From positions 20,988,974-21,052,973 of the forward strand of contig CM060065.1 of the NCBI GenBank assembly GCA_030533445.1: a DNA stretch of 64,000 nt, read 5' to 3'. Both the position numbers and the translations under genes were made by a program. This DNA comes from Cyprinodon diabolis. Lineage: Eukaryota > Chordata > Actinopteri > Cyprinodontiformes > Cyprinodontidae. Shown here in pieces: positions 45,045 to 59,300 of this stretch; the first letter of the stretch is position 1, and each line of letters begins with the position of its first letter. The notes beneath the pieces are model-generated. The model did not search any database, was not told the origin of the DNA, and was given only the letters and a program-made list of their open reading frames with translations.

Positions 45045-48000
45045 ATGTTCACATATCACACACTTCTCCGCCTGTCCCTTCTCGTTCCCCTGCCTAGACA
45101 GCCGGCTTGACAGCCAGTGACAAGTGCAGCTGGATCTGCTGCTGTCCATCACTGAGACTGGCTTTCAGCGGAGCTCTGTCCTGCTACCAGAGTCTTCTCT
45201 GTCCCCTGCCAGACAGGCTGCCAGGACCAAACAAGGCAAGGCCAAGCTTTGTAGCTTAACAGCAGAGGATGGTGCAATAAACTCAACACAATATGGATGT
45301 ACTGTACATCAGCAAGTTTCAGGATGTGATCTGTAGTTCAATTAAAATTCTGGTCAAAAATACAAAACCGTATACACAAACTTAAAATCTATCTACATCT
45401 ATCTATGGAGCCTTGACTCGATGTTTGTGTCCGCCTGTCGGTGCAGCTGCTGGAACCAGATCCTCATGCAATGCAAACCTGAGTACAGAGTGTGATGACT
45501 TTTTCGGCGCTTTGAGATTACTTTTAAGGACAGGAAACAGGCAATAACCACGTTCCTTAGAGTGAAAGAATAATAAGAGCAAAATCAATTCTATCGAGTA
45601 TCCACTAGATATATCAGAACACATGGGAGGGCTTTTTTTTTTTTACAATAATTGCATCATAATTTTCCTAAATGAATATGAAGAAATATAAAAACCTCAG
45701 CTAGAAAGCCATTATTCTAACTTATAAAAACAGATGTGAGCACAGAGTAGACTTAATGGTCCATGTGATGATTCTTCTGCTGAGACACTTTGAGTGAAAT
45801 CAAAAATGTTCTCTGCTAGTTCTTTTTGTTTTTGCTCTCATATTTTTCAAAATAGTGCAAAAATAGAAACATATATGCTAAATTATTCCTCATTTTGGAC
45901 ATATATACTGAATCACCGAACTTTCTTTGATGTCAATAAATAAGAAAAACTCTAAATATGATAATGATTGCCTATGCATGTGACAGAAGTAAGGTTTGTC
46001 CTTGTATCTATTATGAAACTAAAGGGCAAAAATTTCTTACTAAACCACCTGATGAAAAAAAATGTGTATTGGTCACATCTAGAATTAAAGGATAAAACCT
46101 TTTGTGTCTTTGGAAGCCTAGATATTTTATTACTTCTAATGACTGCTCATATTTTCCAATTTAGTAATCATAGAAGGTCAAATATTAAATGAAAATTGAT
46201 GAAAACATATCAGTGACACGTATCAGTCAAACTGGAAAAAAAATACAAACACATTCACTCATTCTGTTTTTGTTTAATTTTTATGCTGAATTCGTTGAAT
46301 AATCCCTGCAGTTCAGATATTACCATTTCTTGTAAACAATAAAATAAAATGTTTTCCATTTTCTTTTCTTTTTTTCCATTTATGGAAACATAAAGTCATG
46401 AAAACTGCTTTTCCCCCCTCGTTTGTCTGTCCATCACAAGAGAAAAAATGTTTTCAAAGAATCTATCCTTTAACCTTCTCAAAATGTTATAATCCTCATT
46501 CACAAACATCATATTAAAAAACAAAACATCTGTCATCATTTTCCTCTTGGTAGACTAAGAGATAATCTCTTGTACCTCTCTAAATAAAAAAAGAACCTTA
46601 AGCCTGGCATTAATGCTGTTGAGGTAAACGATCTATAGCCCTGACCTTTATACCTAGTTTTAAACCCTGCCTATGCTGTGCTGTCAATGTACTCTCGTCA
46701 TCAGCTATCATTAAATCACTATCGCATAATTTGTTTTTATTTCAGGTCTTCAACCCCCCCCCCCCTTGTCAGTTGGCCTCAGTGCTTGCAGTAAGCCTAT
46801 TTCTGAGAGCTGGCGAAGCAGCATTCAACAGCTGGTGTCTGTATTTAAAGAGCGTCACACTGGAGTATGTGGTACGAGGGCCATTGACACAGTGATCCTT
46901 AAGATCACGATTGGTGCTCGGCTGTTCGGTCCACGCCAGACGCTCGGAACATAAACATGCTAAACCGAGGCAGAAGAACGAGCAACAGCTATAAGTGGAT
47001 GCAAATATTTTTTTAAGCTGGCCTCCAAGGAGCGGGATGTACACCATTGATATATATATATTTTGGTTTGTTTATTGATTTACATATTGCCATGTATCTC
47101 TATTTGAATCCTCCTGCTGTACTTCAGTGATCCAAAGCCAACCTTGATGGTGATGAGGAAAGGAAATGAAAGAAAAGGAAAGGAGAACTAGGATAAGGGG
47201 CTTGTCCTGTCTACTCCCACCGTAGGCTGTAGGATTATAGACAGCTGTTTAATCTGAGCAGCTCCAGAGACGGGACACTCACATGCACATCATGCTCTGG
47301 ATTTTACTTTTAATACATTGGGAGGTCTGCTCAGTCTGAAACCCCATCTGTGACCATCTGTGGTTCCATTGTGCTTTGTGCTGAAGGATAAAACATTTAC
47401 ACCAAAAAGAGGAGATGAGATTCACCTGGAGATATCTACTTGGTTTAGGTCTAGGTTTTCTAACACGTATGTCTAAAAGAAGTCGCTTCAAAATCAGACT
47501 CTGCAAAATAGTTCTACTCAATTCTACTGCCATCTCTCCTAAATACTCCTGAATATTAGGCTGAAAATAAACCTGCTCGGTACAATTATTACCTACCTTG
47601 CTGCTTCTGCCTGTGCTTGTTTGTCTGTGTTTCTCAGACTCCGAGAGCAGCTGTATGTCTGTGCAGTTTGACGTAATCGGGGCTAAAAGATTGCTCACCA
47701 AAGAAGCAGTCTGCACTCTAAAAATGCTCTCTGTCTTCGGCTCTCCCCTTGTGCCATGATGTAACAAGATGAAAAGCAATTCCCTGCGAGAGGCACTAAA
47801 CCACAGAGAGCACGCTGAACAACTGTGCACGCACAGTTTGTTGGATTATTTGAACTTTCTCAAGTCCTTCCTCTGTTTTGTAAACGATTTAAAGACAGGC
47901 TCTTGTTGGAGCCCGCTAAAAGTAAATATGTGTTCAAGTCCTTTCACATTAGATGGTCATTCTTATACTGGGTATAATCTAGTCCTACATCTGCTTGTAT

Positions 48001-48170
48001 ATGTGTGCATTGCATACATGTGTGTATGCACATATGCATCTCCACTGGATATACAGCTGCAGCTTATTAGCCCTGGCTAACCACTGCAGAACAGTTCCCT
48101 TAAAACCCCCTCATCTATTCAATCTCTTGTACTCCATAGAGACTCAGTTGGTGACCACATACGCCTAAAA

Positions 48171-48202
48171 CTCTCTGTCTCTCTCTCTCTGTCTCTCTCT
48201 CC
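48171..48202. repeat. (TC)n-rich tract
   Basis: CTCTCTGT-type repeats, interrupted. Confidence 0.8.
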
Positions 48203-50540
48203 ATCTCTTGCTCCTGCCCTCCCACTGTAATTCCCCCAGTCTCCAGGAATGCTGTTGTTTTTAATTTCTCCCAGCTGCTCTGGCTGGCTGCCCAGCCGCC
48301 TGCCTTTCCACATCTGTTCCCTATCAGGCCGCTGTGGAGTCCACACAAACAGAGAATAAGCCCCCCGCCACCCCCCTTAAGGCCTTTATATCAAAACATT
48401 TTGGAATTGTAAACCCATGCTTTGGACATGAGACTTATGGATGCAGTACCGCCCATCTTATATTACCAGCGTAAAATGACATTTTTAGGGGAAAAAACAA
48501 AAAAACAATACAGTTGGCACAGAACCAAAACACCATCTGACAGCTAAAAAGCGCAACAAAAAAAAAGCATGCTTTCTAGGTCTGCCAAGGAGCTCCTTGT
48601 TGTGAATTGTTTAATCCAAGGAAACTTAGATTCCATCACAGGTGAGATGGGAATGTGTTTGTATAGTTTCCTATGTCAGTAAAGAAAGCTGATTTTACAG
48701 CAGGATCCCAGCCTATGGTTTATCTTGTGCTGATTGGAGTTTAGAGTCTTTAAAGTGCTCAGTAATTACAGGGTGAGGGAAAGACCAGTGCATCAACAGG
48801 CTTTTAGAGGTTTGTCTAAGTAAGTTATTACATTTCATCTATTTTACTCTAACGTTTAAACCTAACCCTAAAACAGGACTTCGCTAGGGTGGAAATCCAG
48901 ATTCTTCCCAATGATAGACCCTACAAGTCAACAAAATGCTTGTGCTTTTCCTAAAGATCCAAGCACAGACATTTTTTTCTTGTTACCAGTATCTTTATGA
49001 CACATGCAGAGCCGGCTGAACAAGCACGTTGAGCAAAAAAACAAAGCAGGGGAATTGGAGGACTGGGGTTTCGGGGTTGGGGGTCATCTGTTCTTCCCCC
49101 TAAGCACTGAAAAAAAAAACCCATCCTGTCTTTGATCAGATTACAACAATCAAATCCCTGAGAGGTCATTGGGTTTTCCAATTCAAAAGAACCCAGATCT
49201 TCTTTTATTGGTTAAACTGGCAAGAATAGCAGGGCTACCTCGAGGACAAGCAGGGAGAGAATGATGAATCAAATGCAATTAATCTGGGGCCAGAGGTGCT
49301 GAGGTTGGAGGAGTTGTATTTCTGTCTCACCGAGCTGCAGGGATTCTGTCATACCAAGCTTATATCTGCGAGAGCTGTTGATGTAATTGTATTGAAGTTC
49401 TAGCGACCATCTGTTCTCCTTTGGGAGAGCCTGGCTCCTCTTGTCGCCAGTGAAGTGGTTATGTGCAGCATATCACTGCTGCCGACGTGCTCACAGAGAA
49501 AAAACTTCCTTTTCACATTTTCCCAACGGCTGCTAATAAAATCCAGATGCTAGACTGGAGCTGTTTCTGCCTCCCTCCCTGCCTCCTTTTCTCCTCTTCC
49601 ATCTCTATCTTCTGTTCCTCTTCATGTTTTCCCTTGTATATCCCCCCCATTCCTCCTTCCTCTCCTGTCCTTCTATGTTGATAATCATTAATTTAACTCT
49701 ATTAATCATCCAATTCTTTCCCACTCTTGCCCGAAACCGTCCAATCATCATTTTCCTCTTTTTTTTTTTTTCCTAGCCACAAAACCTAGAGCCATTCCTA
49801 AATAAAGGAAAGTATTTGTGACATTTGGCCGACGCAAGCCGTGCCAAGAACAACTCCTCAACTAGCCAGACACATCTGCACTTTAGGACTGCATCGGTAT
49901 CGACACTGGCTATTCCATCACACATTTGTGCCGAGGCTCTCATACTGCAAGCTAGGCTTATTGTATGAAGCTTGTTTTCACATCAAACTGAAAACTGTAA
50001 TACTCTCCAGACAACTTTGCAGCTGCAAGCCCAAACTCTCAGATGTACTTGTTAGTGTGTTGTTTGCACATTCCTGGCATTTATGTACAGAAAACACAGT
50101 TTATGTGCATAATAGTGCAAGAACATGACAACTAGCATGTATTCTACGTATGCAAAGGAACTACATTTGGCAGCATCATTGCATATGTGTATTTTTTTTT
50201 AGTTCCCATTGTGTCTTTGTAAATGAGTGTTACTATGTGTGTGTGTGGCTCCAGGGTCCCTGTGTGAGAGGAGCTGAACACCTGAACATCAATAACTGTC
50301 ATGTGGGCCACCTGGGACCCCACAGCCAGCTTGCACCACGGGCGCACAGCCATCACCAGCACAGCTGCCACAGCGAGGGGAGGGGGTAAGGGTAGGGACA
50401 GGCAGAGAGAGAGAGAGGCGAGACATGGGGGAGGAAACAAGACAGCAACACACACGTGTGAGGATGTTAGTATTTGAGTGTGTTTGCATCTGGGATTGAA
50501 GTGTGGAGAAAGAAAGACATAAGAGAAAAGGAGAATTTAC

Positions 50541-50724
50541 ATGTAGCGTCTGCTCTGGATGATGGAAAAATTCTCCTTTGTTCCCACTCATTTACATCCT
50601 CCCCTCCTAATCTTGTCAGCTGTGAGTCTAATTTTGCCAGCTGAGAGCTCAGCCTCAGGCTGTTGTAAACTAACATTTGATCAGACTTTCTGTTTGCTGC
50701 CTCCTCTTCGATGAGCGCCATCAT
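50541..50724 (-). other. Possible alternative 5' coding exon of cbfa2t3
   Basis: An open frame of 61 codons starts MMALIEEEAANRK and ends SSRADAT plus T at a GTAAAT donor. The donor is phase 1, which is the phase required by the acceptor of the MPDSP exon at 44603; joined they read ...[23 protein letters not shown]-like TTTATAA lies about 40 bp upstream (50759-50768). I know no homologue of this stretch, and chance phase agreement is one in three. Confidence 0.25.
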
Positions 50725-53700
50725 TCAAGACGTACATCATCTTAACATCTAACACTGTGCTTATAAAGTGAGTGTGGGTCGGTGTCTGGGTTCGCGCAGC
50801 TGAACTTGTTGAATAAAGTAAAGGCACGTGAGGTAACGACGGTTCAAGAAAGAAAAATTTAACTAAAAACTGAAATTTTGTATGAATTGCATGGTTTTCA
50901 TTCAGAACACTGACTGTGATTAATTTCTACAGAAAATTGTGACCAATTAAAAAGATTAAGAGATGGGATAACCTGAGATAAACTTGTGACACAGATAAGT
51001 TCAAATACAATAAACAAATTGAGTAGTAATTTGCTTTAAAACAGATTCAACATTTACCTCGCACACATGTTCAAGTTAGATCTAATAAAAATGTTATTTA
51101 GGATTTTTTAAAATAAAATAAAAAAAAAACAAAAAAAACAATGCAGTAATAAACTATTATATTTTAAGAAAATTTGGATACAGTAATAAACAATACTTTT
51201 TCCTAACCATTCTGATAAAATTCTGTCCGGATGATGCTGATATCGTTAAGAACACATTTGTGTAAACAGTATTCATAAAATTAATGTAACAGAAAATGAA
51301 AATTACATTTCAAAACTGATATAAGGTCTTGATGGAGGAAGCAGTTATAAATCCACACAAAAAAAACAGATATTAAAGGATTTTCGTTGTTTATGTTTTA
51401 AAGTATTTAGTACTTAGAGAGAGAGAATGCTTCACATAGAGCGCATTCCCACAAAATGAGCTCCCTGATCCAAACACCTGCACCCTGAGCCGCCTATTAG
51501 CTCATCAGGCTTTTAATTACTCTGTTAATTGCACACAGGCAGCATGAAGGGCAGCCAGGGAATAGGGTAAGGGGAGCCTCCTGAGGACCCATTCTGACAA
51601 TCCTGACAAAGAAAGAGTTTTTTTTCTTTTCCTGGCAGCAGTAGCAGCCACCACAGTGCAGCTCTGGAGGTGGGAGGAGAAGATAACCAGGAGACAATGG
51701 CTCAGAGTGCCTCATCAGCACCTCCAAGTGATATTACCCTCTGTTCGTGTCGGAAAAGGCTGCAGGCCGAGGCTGGGGAGAGAGACCAGACCAATAAACT
51801 GAAAAAAAAGAATTGTGCTACATCTGGATTAGTTCGCATTGGTCACAGGAGAAGCAGGAGGTGGGGGATTGGTGGGTTGGCTGAGAGGAGCAAGCGTGGG
51901 AATGTCCCACTGTAAAGTTTTAGGGCATGGGGGCTTACTGTATTTGTGGGAGAGTTTGGAGGGAGTCTCCACAGAGTGACCCGTCTGTCAGAGAGCTTCG
52001 CTTCTAACACAAACATCCTCCTAGCTGTGCAAACTGCATCCATACAGACACACATGAGACTGCGAAAGCTTGAGAAATCTTTTCCTTAGGGTTATATGCC
52101 TCATATCCTTCATCCTTCCAACATGCCTGTGTTGATCTTTTCAGCCTTCTCCCTGGCAGCAGATGTCCTCCCTCCATTCCTTCCAGGAGCTATGTTTGAG
52201 GAGGTGTGTCCAGGAAACAGTGGCCGATGCTGGCTTCCTGTGTGACAGGTGTGCGATGGAGGCCTGACAGCTGCTGTCCTGTTCTCACTTTCCTTCTCTT
52301 TTTTCCTCTCCCTCATTCTAGCCAGCTGCAGCAGAGAGCGGCTCTGTTTGTTCTTACATCAACGTTGCTGCCTGCTGATTTATGGAGCACAGAAGTCTCA
52401 GATTAGACCCTGGCAACCCACACACACATACATACATGCATCACAGCATCTTTTCTTATTGCAGACCCCCAACCCTTTGCGCTCTGAACCGCTTTGTGCG
52501 CAGCTAAAACCTGACACTGAGCTGTCAATTACTGCTAAGACGGGAAAACAAACAGGAGATTAGTCATTCTCCAGCTTGATGTCTTGTATTTCATTTCATT
52601 CTGTGTTAAATGTCTGCTCTGTCACTGTGGAGCTGTCAGCGCTGACAAAACTGTCTGCAGCCTATACTGCTCCCCAGCCTGCCAGCACTCTCATACCTCT
52701 TCATTTGGCCTGCAGGCACACTAACAAAAGCGTCTGACATTAGCCAGGCGTTGGCTGGTGGAGAGCTGTGCATCATCACGCAGGACCCCAAAGCTTTCAC
52801 ATATCCACATACACAAACCACTGAGAAATGTTGCGGACTGCAGCGGGGAGGAGGGGTTGGGGTGCATTTAAGTGACAGGTTAGAGAGGAGCTTTGACAGT
52901 TTCTCCATTTAGCCTACAGCCTGCTCATGCTGGAAACTGTCGAAATAAATATCAGCTATTCCTCCAGGACACAGTCCGACTTCAGGACGCTGCTGCCAAG
53001 AAATAAATACAAACAAAACAAAAAAATACCCTCCAAGAACTCAAAGTAGATTTTTGAAATCTAGCTGATCTCAACAATCTAGATTTGTTTAGATCATGCA
53101 TTTAAAATAGTTGTATAAGTATAAGAAAGTCGACTAGATAATGCTGATATTTCAGTGAATTATAAAGTTTCACCACGTTCAATTTTAAGTAAATGAAAAC
53201 AGAAGCCCTTTGATTATGATCTATCTTATTTTGTCCAGATTAAGTAATCTAGGAATCTCTGACATTAAAAAAGAAAACAAAAAGAATCCTAATCTTTGCA
53301 TCTCAAAGTACAGCTCCACAATATAAGGGACATATGGGAGTTTAACACTAAAAACGAACCACATTTTTCTGACTCATTTTTACAGTTCTGCAGTGTCCCC
53401 ACACTGGTATTGAGATGGACAAAAAATAATTCAATATATCATGTAGCTAGACTGTGGACACCTTTTTTTTTGCAAAATCTTGAGACAAAAATGACAAAGC
53501 AAAAACAGAGACAAACACTAATACACATCATAATTTTAATTCTTTGAGCTTGTTCAATAAACTAGATTCAAGTCAAAGAAACTTGAAGTAAGAAAATACA
53601 CAAAGAGTAATATTAATTTTTAGATTAACTTATTAATTTATTAAGTTCACACAACAAAGTTATAAGCACAGAGTAACTGTGTCTGATACCAAGCTTATAA

Positions 53701-54001
53701 CTCGGATCTGTTTATTTAAAACACCCAATGCAGTCAGTGCATATAAGTAATGTGTTGATATCTGCACATAATAGACTCAGTTGTAACCATCAAGCAGAAC
53801 TACTTCTTGTTGCTGCAGTTAATATTTTTAGCTATAAAATTTGTATAAAGGTGACTGCAGCTCTTTGACACATTAACAAAATATGTGATCTGCCTATCAG
53901 TAAAATGTATGCATCTGTGAGCTGTTAAAACGTCAGTTTAGCAGGACAATGCATTTATGTCAAGGGGCCTAGTCTGTCTATATGTGTGTGTGATTGTGTG
54001 T

Positions 54002-54003
<2 letters not shown>

Positions 54004-54083
<80 letters not shown>
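54004..54083. repeat. (AG)40 microsatellite
   Basis: 80 bp of uninterrupted AG, preceded by an imperfect (TG)n run. It produces a false Ser/Leu-repeat frame on the minus strand. Confidence 0.98.
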
Positions 54084-54088
<5 letters not shown>

Positions 54089-57000
54089 AAGGAAGGCTGG
54101 AGCCGAGATTAAGGTCTGTGCAGCTAACTGGTAACGCAACCGGACTCAGTGGCTCAGCTTCCCATTTGAAGAGACGGAACCATCTGTGTGGCACAGGCTC
54201 TGTTTCCAGGAGATAACAGCATTTTTAATTTTGCGGATAATGTAAGGAGACAAACAGAGCAAACGTGACAGACATGCCTTCCTTCCCACTCTGCGACTGC
54301 AGGCCACAGCTTTGCAGCACTTCCTAAGATTTTTCAAAGCGAAGACCTCTTTGGAGTGGTCCATGTCCCCTTTCTGTGTTCGTTTACCCCTTCGCTTATG
54401 ATAAAGGCCTTAGTTCAAGGCAAAGGGGAAAGGGAGGGATTCACTATTCAAGGTACCTGGGGTTATATGAAGTTCCCGTTTTCTCCATTGGCCTGTCCTT
54501 TTGGATTGATTTCAACCAAGCTTAGTGCTACTGTAGATTAGCCAAGCTGTTTCCTGAGTCTGGCTCTGATCTGAACACTTTCTACCATAAAGTAGAGGAC
54601 GAACAGAGCCGAGAAAGAGAAGGCGAAGAAGGTGAATGGAGGGTTAAAGGTCAGCGGGCATGCAGGAAAGTGAAAGGTGAGGAGAGAGAGCAGGAGGTGA
54701 GTCTGGCAGGAGATAAGGAAGGGAGGAGGAGGAGGATGCATTTTTTTCCTCTTTGCATGTAGCTTTCAGCAAACTATGTTGTAAAATTGGTTGATACATT
54801 TCTTGGATCAGGATTGTTAATCTGGAGAAATCCTGATTTTATGTGTAATGAGTTTTCCATCTGTGCACATCTAGCTCAAAGAGAAGTATAAAGAGAAGAA
54901 GAGGGCTATTCCTAACACGATTGTGAGCCTGCTTGGCCTCCGCCCCCTGCTTGGCTCCCACGCTGAGCCGTCAGCAGGCCAAGCACCCAGAGAGTGTGTT
55001 TCTCATTCCATCAGAAGTTGGGAAGCTGCCTTGCTTCTCCACTCTGGTCTCTGACATTCTCTATCTCCCTGGAGAGGCTGGTGAGCCTTGTCGCTGTTAT
55101 ATCAAACACATGTGGACGGGGCAGAGCAGACAAACACACACATTTTCAGCAAGAGACAAGGCCTGTAGCAGCCAGAACCTGACTGTTCTTTCTCAGCATG
55201 AGTCTATTAACAGCGCAGGATGGCAACTTCATACATTACTGCCAAATACACAAACTAGAGATCGCTCTTTTATGTGGACTTAGAAGCTCCATGTTATTTG
55301 TAAAAGAAACAGCCAATTTTGACTGATAACCACTAATAAGGGCCAGGTAACGATTTATCAAATTCAAAACTAGTGAAAAAAAACTGTAAGACCATTGCAT
55401 CAATATCACAGCCATCCAACTCAGTTGAATAAAGACTCTCTTCAGCATCTCTACTGTTTTTCAAAGCTTGCACTCAGACCTAACTATGCAAAATGATTTT
55501 AACATTTAGAGAAAATGTTTTAACATAAGAACTTATATGACCACCCCACTCGAATCTAGCACTCTGTAGTTGCTTTTTCACAAATAAAAAGCATAAAAGA
55601 AATGATGTATTCAAGTGACAGGACTGAGTAACTTTCTGACCTTAGCTGATAAGAGGGCAAATAATCCCCTTCGTCTTGATTGGGGTTTAAACAACAAGCA
55701 GGTGGAATATTTGCAAAATTTAAACAAAAGCATGACACATTCAATTATGTTAGCCACCTTGTTTTTATTTTGTTTGTTTTTTCTTGATATTAGATGCATG
55801 GTTTTTAATTTCAACAGTGGATGTTTGAATACTTGATAGGACGGATATGCAGCATAACTTTACAACATGCAATTATTGCACTTCAGTCTTTCTCTGTGTG
55901 ACTTTTACGGAGCACTGTCATTGGTAGCAGGTGTGGGAATCTACGGCACCGAGTCCCTATCCAACAGGGTGAATATCTTATTGGAATGCAAGGCAGGATT
56001 TGCTTACACTTGGAACATTACAGCTAACATAGATTGCATCCCAAATAGTGCTTTGCAATAACATCATTGCATGCCATGATTTGCAGCCCTAAAATGTGCT
56101 TTCTTACACTTTGAGTCTCTGATGTAACCACAGAACTACTGACTGGGCAGCCCCATAATGCCATAAAGAAAGAAATAAAACATTTAAAGTAATTATTCAT
56201 TAGATTCATTTTTACCATGAAAAACCCTATAGCTATTAATGCTTGTGTAAATGCCTTAGTAATGCAAGGATGTTTTTTTGTTATTTTTATTAGTGGCCAA
56301 ATTGGCTCAATCATTTCCTTCTTTGCCAACAACCAACACCCGCAGAGATGGCTGCTAAGTGGAGAGTCTGCAGCCTCATGTGCCATTCAGAAAGAAAGGG
56401 CTGTCAGTTCTTTCCAGAAGGTGACAAATGTCAAATATAACAACTCTTATATCTGTTTGTTGACTGACATAAACAATTATAAACAAAAGCGCACACCAGC
56501 CTGTTAAGTTTGGCTGCTTCTTCCCTTGTTTTGGCCCAGGTGTCTTTGCTGTGCTGACCACCTGACCAGCTCGGTGCACGCTCACGTCTCCCGCCCACCC
56601 AGAGCCATCTGCTCGGCTCATTAATTAGGAGGCAGCCGGTTTCACCTGCACTGCCCGCATTCAGATCACAATAATTAACCACACACAAAGCTGGGCTCAA
56701 CAAGCCCACGCAATCATATGGTAAACACAATCAGAGCTGCGACTCAGATCCTGCAGCCATTAAGAAAGAGGATAGAGATGAGTCTTTTTTTTTATTATTA
56801 TTTGCACAGAAACCTTTATCTTTCAGCACCACCCTTGTTTCTGTTTCAAGCACAGACCGTGAAGCAAAAATATTACAACTTCAAGAGTTAAGAATAAAAT
56901 GCAATCTTTTTATGAAACAGTATGTGACTGACTCTTCTGACATCCTCTGAAGAAAACAGGTTCCTTATTTGAGTCTGTTGGCATGTTTCCGGTTTATAAA

Positions 57001-58969
57001 AAGATAAGCTATCTGAACTCTGCACCTGTGGGTGGATGGGAACTGAATAAACACTCTGCAGGTTTGGGGTCATAATGAATGGGCTGCCTTTGAAGAGAGA
57101 GCTCCTCAGTGATGAAGAGGGGACATCTGCTTCAGCAGGCGGAAGGCCCTCCTGATCAGAAGGAGGAAGAGATGCTCTCTTGGCGGTGATGAAGGAGATA
57201 TAATGTGCGGTGAGGCAGGGTGTCTGCACTGCGGTTTCACCTCTGCAACCTCCCCATCCATTGTTTGAGACTATTATCAACTCTTCAATTATTCAGATGA
57301 TATTTACCAGGGCCAATTATACAGGGTTGTGTCCTGCAGAGAAAATGGCCAGAGTGTTTTACTGCTGCACTTAGAGGAAGAAGTTTGCTGCTGAAGCTGT
57401 TCAAGTGGTGAGGTAGTGATGAAAACCTTCATTCATTGCTTATGTAGACCTGTTATAAATCTTTTGAAATATTCCAGAGCTGTAAACTGTTAATATGTTA
57501 AGGTGAAATTCTGAGGTTTTTGGCCTCATTAGCCGTATCAGCACAGGAATACAAAGAAAACTCAACCAGAGAGGATTAATGTCCCTCTGTTGTACGTTTC
57601 TACATAAAAGCGGGCGATGATGCACTACAACAGAAAAGGTGGAGGGGGCTACATTGGATGCATCGCACAGTTCAGCCCAGAGTAAATGACCACATTTGTC
57701 CTCTCACACCCATCCCCTTTGTGCAGCATAGATGGACAGTGAAATCACAGAGAGGGGGGATGTTTGGTGTCATCACTTTGTCTCAGCATCTCTTTGATGT
57801 GTACAGACTGCTAGGACAAAACAACTCATGACCTCCTCCTTTGTCTTTCGCTTTTCAGACTCTCAAAATCTGCACACAATACTTTAATAAAACAAATTAA
57901 CCGAGAAAGCGTAAGATCGTTAAAGGCGGCAAAAAATCTGCAATTTAATTGCTTCTTTTAATAACATTTCTTTGTGTATGCACAGGTAGGCTATATCATT
58001 CTGGTCTTTATAGCTTTACATCTGCTAATCAGCTTCATCTTGAGAAAATGTATGAAATGCATAAGATTAGGCAACTTAAAAAGTATAATCCCATTGTACC
58101 TTTACCTTAACAAGCTTCTAACCAACGCCCAGATCAACCTGAAAGTTTAAACTTGACCTTCTGTCAAGCATGAAACACAGCTTGCATTTGATATAGTCAT
58201 CTGAGCTAGAGGTCCAATTAAAATCCTTTGTTTCCTTACAGTTTGAGTGTGCAGTTTTTTTTTTTTGTTGTTGTTTTTTTTACTCACTTTGTGAAGGTCG
58301 AGGTCAAGCTGAGCGACAATCCACACAAAATAGCTTCTTAACGGGACTTTTTATATCGCTTCAATCCTCATCGTTTTGAAAAATAAAAAAAGTCAAAAAT
58401 AAAAAATAAAGCCTTCAATGTGCTAGTCCCCTATTCCTCTACGTTTAAAAATATATAATCATATGACTTTCCTTTGGGCGCTCAAACAGGGTCCAGGGTA
58501 AATAGGTCTTAGGCTGTGAGGTATTTATCTTCTTAGTAAAAGATATCAGAAAAAAAGAAAACCAAGACTTTTATATCCTTAGGAAACAAATGTTTTTGGT
58601 TTTTCAATCTGAGATAAATGTCTAATATTTGTTAAAGCAGAAAAGCTTCAAGGGCATCAGAACTTGTTCCACTTTAGATAATCTCAGAGAGACCAAAAAT
58701 CACAGTGTCATTTCCACTGAAAAAAATAGCTCCAAACAGTTCCCCTATTTAACATAAAAAAACAAACAATAAACTTGTTTCTCTAAGTCCTTAATTCCTC
58801 ACCATGTGAAGTCACATTAAGATGCAGGGTTGCAGGGCACGTCTATCATTCCTCTCCGAAACAACTTTCCAGTCCTCTCAGTTCAGCCTGTTGTGTCAGG
58901 AGCAAGTTCTCATACATCCAAACGGTAAAACGTGAGTTTTTATTGTTATTTTCCTGTGGTTTTGTTTTG

Positions 58970-59300
58970 CAGTCTGCGGACAGGCTCCTCTACCTCCACG
59001 TTTCTATGCGCTGGTCCTCCTCCTGCGACGCGCCGCTCCTCCGCCGAGCTGCGCGCAGATGGTTGTCCGTTTAAACCTTCACTTCCAGGGGGAAACAAAC
59101 AGCGCAGTCATCGGAGCCGATGGGGGGAACGATTCTTTAGACGCCAATACGCGTTTGTTGATGGTTTTGGGGACTTGTTATGTTCTCGGTGATGAGTGGA
59201 GCCCGTGGATCACTGTGCGCAGTAACCGCGGAGCTCTCCTCCTCCTCTTCTCCGTGTCCTCGCTGCTGCCTTCTGTCTGCGTTTAAACACCATCTGGAGC
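58970..59300 (-). promoter_or_regulatory. CpG-rich block, candidate cbfa2t3 promoter and 5' UTR exon
   Basis: GC-rich, with many CpGs (for example GCGACGCGCCGCTCCTCCGC) in AT-rich surroundings, and the last such block upstream of cbfa2t3 in the window. The minus strand has only short ORFs, so it would be a non-coding first exon. No confirmed donor; GGAG|GTAGAG near 58990 is a weak candidate. Confidence 0.4.

Larger units (their letters stand above)
44604..58970. other. Probable large 5' intron of cbfa2t3
   Basis: 14 kb without a recognised mobile element or known protein. It holds short microsatellites, a C13 run near 46757-46769, a possible alternative 5' exon (50541-50724) and several non-repetitive, motif-rich stretches (51430-51660, 56500-56760) that could be enhancers. 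That it is intron depends on the promoter lying at 58970-59300 or beyond. Confidence 0.5.

Noticed and set aside
46757..47050. Possible exon or small RNA after the poly(C) run
   Set aside because: Short open frames on both strands but no homologue, splice pattern or stable structure that I could support.
47279..47830. 183-codon open frame on the minus strand, among the longest in the window
   Set aside because: No recognisable domain, ordinary composition, no splice sites that fit cbfa2t3, and no related neighbour. Probably chance in the large intron.
53955..54194. Ser/Leu-repeat protein on the minus strand
   Set aside because: Created by the (AG)40 microsatellite.
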